A DNA stretch of 64,000 nucleotides from Coriaria nepalensis (lineage: Eukaryota > Streptophyta > Magnoliopsida > Cucurbitales > Coriariaceae), in assembly GCA_027186245.1 (NCBI GenBank), contig CP114483.1, forward strand, positions 11,614,220 to 11,678,219, given 5' to 3'. The notes beneath the pieces were generated by a model. That model ran no database searches. It saw only the letters and a list, made by a program, of their open reading frames with translations, and was not told the origin of the DNA. The translations under genes were made by a program, and so were the position numbers. Shown here piece by piece: positions 1 through 10,520 of the stretch (position 1 is its first letter; every line of letters starts with the position of its first letter).

Positions 1-143
1 ATTAATCTATTGAAGACAACAATGCATTCCTTTAGCCTTAAAACACATGTGATTCAGTCTTTTCATGTCATTAAATTGTTTGAAAGCACGTCGAACCAAT
101 TCTATGTTTGCATTTAAAACACGACTTTCATGCATAACTTGCA
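1..143 (+). repeat. Monomer A (143 bp), exemplar in HOR 1
   Basis: First of the three monomers. It opens with ATTAATCTATTGAAG, carries the block TTTAGCCTTAAA (31-42) shared by all three monomers, then the A-specific segment AGCACGTCGAACC, and closes with GCATAACTTGC (132-142). By eye A and B agree at about 70% of aligned positions. A is 7 bp longer than B, mostly because B lacks about 6 bp in the stretch following the CGAAC motif. Common subtypes differ after the TTAAAA run: AAGCATGTCATT, GGCATGTCATT or CACATGTGATT; and at CCAAATCT versus CCAATTCT. Confidence 0.95.
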
Positions 144-279
144 AATGATCTATTGAAGAAAACTATGCATTTTTTTAGCCTTAAAGTCTTATTATTGCGT
201 CTCTTTTGGTCATTAAATCATTCAAAATCACTTCGTACGAAATTCGTAGTTTAAAAATGACTTTCGTGCATAACTTGCC
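144..279 (+). repeat. Monomer B (136 bp), exemplar in HOR 1
   Basis: Second and shortest monomer. It starts AATGATCTATTGAAG, usually holds a run of seven T just before AGCC (shared block at 174-185), and contains the site CACTTCGNACGAAATTCG. In this copy the centre TTCGTACGAA (232-241) is a perfect 10 bp palindrome; other common versions are TTCGAACGAA, TTCGTTCGAA and TCCGATCGAA. It ends GCATAACTTGC (268-278). This is the only monomer found duplicated within a HOR. Confidence 0.95.
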
Positions 280-421
280 GTTGATCGATTCAAGGCAACA
301 ACGCATTTGTTTAGCCTTAAAATCACGTCATTGAGTCTCTTGTAGTCATGAAATCATTCTAAATTAATCCGAACGAATTCTATTTTCGCCCTTCAAACAT
401 GATTTTCTTACATAACTTGCA
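280..421 (+). repeat. Monomer C (142 bp), exemplar in HOR 1
   Basis: Third monomer. It starts GTTGATCGATTCAAGG, has the shared block at 310-321, and contains CCGAACGAATTC with an EcoRI site (GAATTC, 375-380) present in most units of the array. Its close is ACATAACTTGC (410-420), one base different from A and B. Because most HORs carry one such EcoRI site, digestion would be expected to give a 421 bp ladder over most of the array; a set of units in the right half has lost the site. Confidence 0.95.
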
Positions 422-3400
422 ATTAATCTATTGAAGGCAACGATGCATTCCTTTAGCCTTAAAAAGCATGTCATTCAGTCTTTTCATGTCATGAAATTGT
501 TTGAACGCACATCGAACCACTTCTATGTTTGCATCCAAAACACGACTTTCATGCATAACTTCCAAATGATCTATTGAAAAAAACTATGCATTTTTTTAGC
601 CTTAAATTCGTATTATTGCGTCTCTTTTAGTCATTAAATCATTCAAAATCACTTCAAACGAAATTTGCAGTTTGAACATGATTTTCGTGCATAACTTGCC
701 GTTGATCGATTCAAGGCAACAACGCATTTGTTTAGCCTTAAAATCATGTCACTGAGTCTCTTGTAGTCATGAAATCATTCTAAATTAATCCGAACGAATT
801 CTATTTTCGCCCTTCAAACATGATTTTCTTACATAACTTGCAATTAATCTATTGAAGACAACAATACATTCCTTTAGCCTTAAAACACATGTGATTCAGT
901 CTTTTCATGTCATTAAATTGTTTGAAAGCACGTCGAACCAATTCTATGTTTGCATTTAAAACACGACTTTCATGCATAACTTGCAAATGATCTACTGAAG
1001 AAAACTATGCATTTTTTTAACCTTAAAGTCGTATTATTGCGTCCCTTTTAGTCATTAAATCATTCAAAATCACTCCGATCGAAATTCGTAGTTTAAACAT
1101 GACTTTCGTGCATAACTTGCCGTTGATCGATTCAAGGCAACAACGCATTTGTTTAGTCTTAAAATCATGTCACTGAGTCTCTTGTAGTCATGAAATCATT
1201 CTAAATTAATCCGAACGAATTCTATTTTCGCCCTTCAAACATGATTTTCTTACATAATTTGCAATTAATCTATTGAAGACAACAATGCATTCATTTAGCC
1301 TTAAAAGGCATGTCATTCAGTCTTTTCATGTCATTAAATTGTTTGAAAGCACGTCGAACCAAATCTATGTTTGCATTTAAAACACGACTTTCATGCATAA
1401 CTTGCAAATGATCTATTGAAGAAAACTATGCATTTTTTTAGCCTTAAAGTCTTATTATTGCGTCTCTTTTGGTCATTAAATCATTCAAAATCACTTCGTA
1501 CGAAATTCGTAGTTTAAAAATGACTTTCGTGCATAACTTGCCGTTGATCGATTCAAGGCAACAACGCATTTGTTTAGCCTTAAAATCACGTCATTGAGTC
1601 TCTTGTAGTCATGAAATCATTCTAAATTAATCCGAACGAATTCTATTTTCGCCCTTCAAACATGATTTTCTTACATAACTTGCAATTAATCTATTGAAGG
1701 CAACGATGCATTCCTTTAGCCTTAAAAAGCATGTCATTCAGTCTTTTCATGTCATTAAATTGTTTGAAAGCACGTCGAACCAAATCTATGTTTGCATTTA
1801 AAACACGACTTTCATGCATAACTTGCAAATGATCTATTGAAGAAAACTATGCATTTTTTTACCCTTAAAGTCGTATTATTGCGTCTCTTTTGGTCATTAA
1901 ATCATTCAAAATCACTTCGAACGAAATTTGCCGTTTAAACATGACTTTCGTGCATAACTTGCCGTTCATCGATTCAAGGCAACAACGCATTTGTTTAGCC
2001 TTAAAATCATGTCACTGAGTCTCTTGTAGTCATGAAATCATTCTAAATTAATCCGAACGAATTCTATTTTCGCCCTTCAAACATGATTTTCTTACATAAC
2101 TTGCAATTAATCTATTGAAGACAACAATACATTCCTTTAGCCTTAAAACACATGTGATTCAGTCTTTTCATGTCATTAAATTGTTTGAAAGCACGTCGAA
2201 CCAATTCTATGTTTGCATTTAAAACACGACTTTCATGCATAACTTGCAAATGATCTACTGAAGAAAACTATGCATTTTTTTAACCTTAAAGTCGTATTAT
2301 TGCGTCCCTTTTAGTCATTAAATCATTCAAAATCACTCCGATCGAAATTCGTAGTTTAAACATGACTTTCGTGCATAACTTGCCGTTGATCGATTCAAGG
2401 CAACAACGCATTTGTTTAGTCTTAAAATCATGTCACTGAGTCTCTTGTAGTCATGAAATCATTCTAAATTAATCCGAACGAATTCTATTTTCGCCCTTCA
2501 AACATGATTTTCTTACATAATTTGCAATTAATCTATTGAAGACAACAATGCATTCATTTAGCCTTAAAAGGCATGTCATTCAGTCTTTTCATGTCATTAA
2601 ATTGTTTGAAAGCACGTCGAACCAAATCTATGTTTGCATTTAAAACACGACTTTCATGCATAACTTGCAAATGATCTATTGAAGAAAACTATGCATTTTT
2701 TTAGCCTTAAAGTCTTATTATTGCGTCTCTTTTGGTCATTAAATCATTCAAAATCACTTCGTACGAAATTCGTAGTTTAAAAATGACTTTCGTGCATAAC
2801 TTGCCGTTGATCGATTCAAGGCAACAACGCATTTGTTTAGCCTTAAAATCACGTCATTGAGTCTCTTGTAGTCATGAAATCATTCTAAATTAATCCGAAC
2901 GAATTCTATTTTCGCCCTTCAAACATGATTTTCTTACATAACTTGCAATTAATCTATTGAAGGCAACGATGCATTCCTTTAGCCTTAAAAAGCATGTCAT
3001 TCAGTCTTTTCATGTCATTAAATTGTTTGAAAGCACGTCGAACCAAATCTATGTTTGCATTTAAAACACGACTTTCATGCATAACTTGCAAATGATCTAT
3101 TGAAGAAAACTATGCATTTTTTTACCCTTAAAGTCGTATTATTGCGTCTCTTTTGGTCATTAAATCATTCAAAATCACTTCGAACGAAATTTGCCGTTTA
3201 AACATGACTTTCGTGCATAACTTGCCGTTCATCGATTCAAGGCAACAACGCATTTGTTTAGCCTTAAAATCATGTCACTGAGTCTCTTGTAGTCATGAAA
3301 TCATTCTAAATTAATCCGAACGAATTCTATTTTCGCCCTTCAAACATGATTTTCTTACATAACTTGCAATTAATCTATTGAAGACAACAATGCATTCATT

Positions 3401-4631
3401 TCGCCTTAAAAGGCATGTCATTCAGTCTTTTCATGTCATTAAATTGTTTGAAAGCACGTCGAACCAATTCTATGTTTGCATTTAAGACACGACTTTCATG
3501 CATAACTTGCAAATGATCTATTGAAGAAAACTATGCATTTTTTTAACCTTACAGTCGTATTATTGCGTCCCTTTTAGTCATTAAATCATTCAAAATCACT
3601 CCGATCGAAATTCGAAGTTTAAACATGACTTTCGTGCATAACTTGCCGTTGATCGATTCAAGGCAACAACGCATTTGTTTAGTCTTAAAATCATGTCACT
3701 AAGTCTCTTGTAGTCATGAAATCATTCTAAATTAATCCGAACGAATTCGATTTTCGCCCTTCAAGCATGATTTTCTTACATAATTTGCAATTAATCTATT
3801 GAAGACAACAATGCATTCATTTAGCCTTAAAAGGCATGTCATTCAGTCTTTTCATGTCATTAAATTGTTTGAAAGCACGTCGAACGAAATCTATGTTTAC
3901 ATTTAAAACACGACTTTCATGCATAACTTGCAAATGATCTATTGAAGAAAACTATGCATTTTTTTAGCCTTAAAGTCGTATTATTGCGTCTCTTTTTGTC
4001 ATTAAATCATTCAAAATCACTTCGTACGAAATTCGTAGTTTAAAAATGACTTTCGTGCATAACTTGCCGTTGATCGATTCAAGGCAACAACGCATTTGTT
4101 TAGCCTTAAAATCACGTCATTGAGTCTCTTGTAGTCATGAAATCATTCTAAATTAATCCGAACGAATTCTATTTTCGCCCTTCAAACATGATTTTCTTAC
4201 ATAACTTGCAATTAATCTATTGAAGGCAACGATGCATTCCTTTAGCCTTAAAAAGCATGTCATTCAGTCTTTTCATGTCATTAAATTGTTTGAAAGCACG
4301 TCGAACCAAATCTATGTTTGCATTTAAAACACGACTTTCATGCATAACTTGCAAATGATCTATTGAAGAAAACTATGCATTTTTTTACCCTTAAAGTCGT
4401 ATTATTGCGTCTCTTTTGGTCATTAAATCATTCAAAATCACTTCGTACGAAATTCATAGTTTAAACATGACTTTCGTGCATAACTTGCCGTTGATCGATT
4501 CAAGGCAACAACGCATTTGTTTAGCCTTAAAATCATGTCACTGAGTCCCTTGTAGTCATGAAATCATTCTAAATTAATCCGAACGAATTCTATTTTCGCC
4601 CTTCAAACATGATTTTCTTACATAACTTGCA

Positions 4632-5893
4632 ATTAATCTATTGAAGACAACAATGCATTCATTTAGCATTAAAAGGCATGTCATTCAGTCTTTTCATGTC
4701 ATTAAATTGTTTGAAAGCACGTCGAACCAAATCTATGTTTGCATTTAAAAAACGACTTTCATGCATAACTTGCAAATGATCTATTGAAGAAAACTATGCA
4801 TTTTTTTAGCCTTAAAGTCGTATTATTGCGTCTCTTTTAGTCATTAAATCATTCAAAATCACTTCGTACGAAATTCGTAGTTTAAACATGACTTTCGTGC
4901 ATAACTTGCCGTTGATCGATTCAAGGCAACATCGCATTTGTTTAGCCTTAAAATCATGTCATTGAGTCTCTTGTAGTCATGAAATCATTCTAAATTAATC
5001 CGAACGAATTCTATTTTCGCCCTTCAAACATGATTTTCTTACATAACTTGCAATTAATCTATTGAAGACAACGATCATTCCTTTAGCCTTAAAAAGCATG
5101 TCATTCAGTCTTTTCATGTCATTAAATTGTTTGAAAGCACGTCGAACCAAATCTATGTTTGCATTTAAAACACGACTTTCATGCATAACTTGCAAATGAT
5201 CTATTGAAGAAAACTATGCATTTTTTTAACCTTAAAGTCGTATTATTGCGTCCCTTTTAGTCATTAAATCATTCAAAATAACTCCGATCGAAATTCGCAG
5301 TTTAAACATGACTTTCGTGCATAACTTGCCATTGATCGATTCAAGGCAACAACACATTTGTTTAGCCTTAAAATCATGTCATTGAGTCTCTTGTAGTCAT
5401 GAAATCATTCTAAATTAATCCGAACGAATTCTATTTTCGCCCTTCAAACATGATTTTCTTACATAACTTGCAATTAATCTATTTAAGACAACAATGCATT
5501 CCTTTAGCCTTAAAAAGCATGTCATTCAGTCTTTTCATGTCATTAAATTGTTTGAAAGCACATCGAACCAATTCTACGTTTGCATTTAAAAGACGACTTT
5601 CATGCATAACTTCCAAATGATCTATTGAAGAAAACTATGCATTTTTTTAGCTTTAAATTCGTATTATTGCGTCTCTTTTAGTCATTAAATCATTCAAAAT
5701 CACTTCGAACGAAATTTGCAGTTTAAACATGACTTTCGTGCATAACTTGCCGTTGATCGATTCAAGGCAACAACGCATTTGTTTAGCCTTAAAATCATGT
5801 CACTGAGTCTCTTGTAGTCATGAAATCATTCTAAATTAATCCGAACGAATTCTATTTTCGCCCTTCAAACATGATTTTCTTACATAACTTGCA
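4632..5893 (+). repeat. HORs 12-14, mixed family
   Basis: HOR 12 (4632-5052) carries TTTAGCATTAAAAGGC, a run of six A before CGACTTTC, and ACATCGCATTTG. The same combination recurs in HOR 15 (5894-6314), three units later, so the three-unit rhythm of the left end persists weakly. HOR 13 is 420 bp, having lost one base in GATGCATTCC. HOR 14 resembles HOR 2 (TAACTTCCAAATG, AAATTCGTATT). Confidence 0.8.
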
Positions 5894-8800
5894 ATTAATC
5901 TATTGAAGACAACAATGCATTCATTTAGCATTAAAAGGCATGTCATTCAGTCTTTTCATGTCATTAAATTGTTTGAAAGCACGTCGAACCAAATCTATGT
6001 TTGCATTTAAAAAACGACTTTCATGCATAACTTGCAAATGATCTATTGAAGAAAACTATGCATTTTTTTAGCCTTAAAGTCGTATTATTGCGTCTCTTTT
6101 AGTCATTAAATCATTCAAAATCACTTCGTACGAAATTCGTAGTTTAAACATGACTTTCGTGCATAACTTGCCGTTGATCGATTCAAGGCAACATCGCATT
6201 TGTTTAGCCTTAAAATCATGTCATTGAGTCTCTTGTAGTCATGAAATCATTCTAAAGTAATCCGAACGAATTCTATTTTCGCCCTTCAAACATGATTTTC
6301 TTACATAACTTGCAATTAATCTATTGAAGACAACAATGCATTCCTTTAGCCTTAAAACACATGTGATTCAGTCTTTTCATGTCATTAAATTGTTTGAAAG
6401 CACCTCGAACCAATTCTATGTTTGCATTGAAAACACGACTTTCATGCATAACTTGCAAATGATCTATTGAAGAAAACTATGCATTTTTTTAACCTTAAAG
6501 TCGTATTATTGCGTCCCTTTTAGTCATTAAATCATTTAAAATCACTCCGATCGAAATTCGCAGTTTAAACATGACTTTCGTGCATAACTTGCCGTTGATC
6601 GATTCAAGGCAGCAACACATTTGTTTAGCCTTAAAATCATGTCATTGTGTCTCTTGTAGTCATGAAATCATTCTAAATTAATCCGAACGAATTTTATTTT
6701 CGCCCTTCAAACATGATTTTCTTACATAACTTGCTATTAATCTATTGAAGACAACAATGCATTCCTTTAGCCTAAAAACACATGTGATTCAGTCTTTTCA
6801 TGTCATTAAATTGTTTGAAAGCACCTCGAACCAATTCTATGTTTGCATTGAAAACACGACTTTCATGCATAACTTGCAAATGATCTATTGAAGAAAACAA
6901 TGCATTTTTTTAACCTTAAAGTCGTATTATTGCGTCCCTTTTAGTCATTAAATCATTCAAAATCACTCCGATCGAAATTCGCAGTTTAAACATAACTTTC
7001 GTGCATAACTTGCCGTTGATCGATTCAAGGCAGCAACACATTTGTTTAGCCTTAAAATCATGTCATTGAGTCTCTTGTAGTCATGAAATCATTCTAAATT
7101 AATCCGAACGAATTCTATTTTCGCCCTTCAAACATGATTTTCTTACATAACTTGCAATTAATCTATTGAAGACAACAATGCATTCCTTTAGCCTTAAAAC
7201 ACATGTGATTCAGTCTTTTCATGTCATTAAATTGTTTGAAAGCACGTCGAACCAAATCTATGTTTGCATTTAAAACACGACTTTCATGCATAACTTGCAA
7301 ATGATCTATTGAAGGAAACTATGCATTTTTTTACCCTTAAAGTCGTATTATTGCGTCTCTTTTGGTCATTAAATCATTCAAAATCACTTCGTACGAAATT
7401 CGCAGTTTAAACATGACTTTCGTGCATAACATGCCGTTGATCGATTCAAGGCAACAACGCATTTGTCTAGCCTTAAAATCATGTCATTGAGTCTCTTGTA
7501 GTCATGAAATCATTCTAAATTAATCCGAACGAATTCTATTTTCGCACTTCAAACATGATTTTCTTACATAACTTGCAATTAATCTATTGAAGACAACGAT
7601 GCATTCCTTTAGCCTTAAAAGGCATGTCATTCAGTCTTTTCATGTCATTAAATTGTTTGAAAGCACGTCGAACCAATTCTATGTTTGCATTTAAAACACG
7701 ACTTTCATGCATAACTTGCAAATGATCTATTGAAGAAAACTATGCATTTTTTTAGCCTTAAAGTCGTATTATTGCGTCTCTTTTGGTCATTAAATCATTC
7801 AAAATCACTTCGTACAAAATTCGCCGTTTAAACATGACTTTCGTGCATAACTTGCCGTTGATCGATTCAAGGCAACAACGCATTTGTTTAGCCTTAAAAT
7901 CATTTCATTGAGTCTCTTGTAGTCATGAAATCATTCTAAATTAATCCGAACGAATTCTATTTTCGCCCTTCAAACATGATTTTCTTACATAACTTGCAAT
8001 TAATCTATTGAAGACAACGATGCATTCCTTTAGCCTTAAAAAGCATGTCATTAAGTCTTTTCATGTCATTAAATTGTTTGAAAGCACGTCGAACCAAATC
8101 TATGTTTGCATTTAAAACACGACTTTCATGCATAACTTGCAAATGATCTATTAAAGAAAACTATGCATTTTTTTAGCCTTAAATTCGTATTATTGCGTCT
8201 CTTTTAGTCATTAAATCATTCAAAATCACTTCGAACGAAATTTGCAGTTTAAACATGACTTTCGTGCATAACTTGCCGTTGATCGATTCAAGGCAACAAC
8301 GCATTTGTTTAGCCTTAAAATCATGTCACTGAGTCTCTTGTAGTCATGAAATCATTCTAAATTAATCCGAACGAATTCTATTTTCGCACTTCAAACATGA
8401 TTTTCTTACATAACTTGCAAATAATCTATTGAAGACAACGATGCATTCCTTTAGCCTTAAAAGGCATGTCATTCAGTCTTTTCATGTCATTAAATTGTTT
8501 GAAAGCACGTCGAACCAATTCTATGTTTGCATTTAAAACACGACTTTCATGCATAACTTGCAAATGATCTATTGAAGAAAACTATGCATTTTTTTAGCCT
8601 TAAAGTCGTATTATTGCGTCTCTTTTGGTCATTAAATCATTCAAAATCACTTCGAACGAAATTTGCCGTTTAAACATGACTTTCGTGCATAACTTGCCGT
8701 TGATCGATTCAAGGCAACTACGCATTTGTTTAGCCTTAAAATCATGTCACTGAGTCTCTTGTAGTCATGAAATCATTCTAAATTAATCCGAACGAATTCT

Positions 8801-9540
8801 ATTTTCGCCCTTCAAACATGATTTTCTTACATGACTTGCAATTAATCTATTGAAGACAACAATGCATTCATTTAGCCTTAAAAGGCATGTCATTCAGTCT
8901 TTTCATGTCATTAATTGTTTGAAAGCACGTCGAACCAAATCTATGTTTGCATTTAAAACACGACTTTCATGCATAACTTGCAAATGATCTATTGAAGAAA
9001 ACTATGCATTTTTTTAGCCTTAAAGTCGTATTATTGCGTCTCTTTTGGTCATTAAATCATTCAAAATCACTTCGTACGAAATTCGTAGTTTAAACATGAC
9101 TTTCGTGCATAACTTGCCGTTGATCGATTCAAGGCAACAACGCATTTGTTTAGCCTTAAAATCATGTCATTGAGTCTCTTGTAGTCATGAAATCATTCTA
9201 AATTAATCCGAACGAATTCTATTTTCACCCTTCAAACATGATTTTCTTACATAACTTGCAATTAATCTATTGAAGACAACGATCATTCCTTTAGCCTTAA
9301 AAAGCATGTCATTCAGTCTTATCATGTCATTAAATTGTTTGAAAGCACGTCGAACCAAATCTATGTTTGCATTTAAAACACGACTTTCATGCATAACTTG
9401 CAAATGATCTATCGAAGAAAACTATGCATTTTTTTAACCTTAAAGTCGTATTATTGCGGCCCTTTTAGTCATTAAATCATTCAAAATCACTCCGATCGAA
9501 ATTCGCAGTTTAAACATGACTTTCGTGCATAACTTGCCGT
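5894..9540 (+). repeat. Long duplicated block, copy 1 (HORs 15-23)
   Basis: The order of unit subtypes in HORs 15-23 matches HORs 33-41 (13470 to about 17120), 18 units away. Markers in order: AGCATTAAAAGG with ACATCGC; CACATGTGATT with CACCTCGAACC and GCATTGAAAAC; CCTAAAAACAC with AAAACAATGC; CACATGTGATT with AACATGCCG; GTACAAAATTCGCCG; an unusual A start near CATTAAGTC/CATTACGTC; GCAAATAATCT; CATTAATTGTTT; then GATCATTCC/GATGATTCC with ATCGAAG and GCGGCCC. The match stops within HOR 23, whose C monomer belongs to another family. Confidence 0.85.
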
Positions 9541-10520
9541 TGCCCGATTTAAGGCAACAACGCATTTGTCTAGCCTTAAAATCATGTCATTGAGTCTCTT
9601 TTAGTCATGAAATCATTCTAAATTAATCCGAACGAATTCTATTTTCGCCCTTCAAACATGATTTTCTTACATAACTTGCAATTAATCTATTGAAGACAAC
9701 AATGCATTCATTTAGCCTTAAAAGGCATGTCATTCAGTCTTTTCATGTCATTAATTGTTTGAAAGCACGTCGAACCAAATCTATGTTTGCATTTAAAACA
9801 CGACTTTCATGCATAACTTGCAAATGATCTATTGAAGAAAACTATGCATTTTTTTAGCCTTAAAGTCGTATTATTTCGTCTCTTTTAGTCATTAAATCAT
9901 TCAAAATCACTTCGTACGAAATTCGCAGTTTAAACATGACTTTCGTGCATAACTTGCCGTTGATCGATTCAAGGCAGCAACGCATTTGTGTAGCCTTAAA
10001 ATCATGTCAATGAGTCTCTTGTAGTCATGAAATCATTCTAAATTAATCCGAATGAATTCTATTTTCGCCCTTCAAACATGATTTTCTTACATAACTTGCA
10101 ATTAATCTATTGAAGACAACGATGCATTCCTTTAGCCTTAAAAGGCATGTCATTCAGTCTTTTCATGTCATTAAATTGTTTGAAAGCACGTCGAACCAAT
10201 TCTATGTTTGCATTTAAAACACGACTTTCATGCATAACTTGCAAATGATCTATTGAAGAAAACTATGCATTTTTTAGCCTTAAAGTCGTATTATTGCGTC
10301 TCTTTTGGTCATTAAATCATTCAAAATCACTTCGTACGAAATTCGCCGTTTAAACATGACTTTCGTGCATAACTTGCCGTTGATCGATTCAAGGCAACAA
10401 CGCATTTGTTTAGCCTTAAAATCATGTCATTGAGTCTCTTGTAGTCATGAAATCATTCTAAATTAATCCGAACGAATTCTATTTTCGCCCTTCAAACATG
10501 ATTTTCTTACATAACTTGCA
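9541..10520 (+). repeat. Mosaic segment related to 21341-22321
   Basis: The C monomer of HOR 23 (GATTTAAGG, GTCTAGCC, CTCTTTTAGTC), the B and C monomers of HOR 24 (TATTTCGTC, GTGTAGCC, GTCAATGAG, CCGAATG), and HOR 25 (six-T run in B) match the tail of HOR 51, HOR 52 B-C and HOR 53. The A monomer of HOR 24 instead matches HOR 22 (CATTAATTGTTT). This patchwork suggests crossing-over or conversion between families at monomer scale. Confidence 0.7.

Larger units (their letters stand above)
1..4631 (+). repeat. Three-HOR (1263 bp) super-repeat
   Basis: HORs 3-5 (843-2105) and 6-8 (2106-3368) appear identical wherever I compared them. HORs 9-11 (3369-4631) are a third, diverged copy, and HORs 1-2 are a partial, rearranged copy. 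Diagnostic order: unit one has GATCTACTGAAG, CGTCCC and CACTCCGATCG in B; unit two has GTCTTATT and TTTAAAAATGAC in B and AATCACGTCATT in C; unit three opens with GAAGGCAACGATGC and has ACCCTTAAAG in B. Confidence 0.85.

Noticed and set aside
174..185. TTTAGCCTTAAA as a regulatory operator
   Set aside because: It is shared by all three monomers simply because they descend from one ancestral unit. There is no gene nearby to regulate.
4995..5195. Minus-strand open frame of 66 codons, with near-identical frames at 9203-9403, 16787-16987, 18052-18255, 20161-20361 and 31946-32146
   Set aside because: It spans the end of monomer C and most of monomer A and is open only in units with small indels that shift a stop out of frame. 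It has no conserved start context or domain, and 421 is not a multiple of 3. It is a by-product of the satellite.
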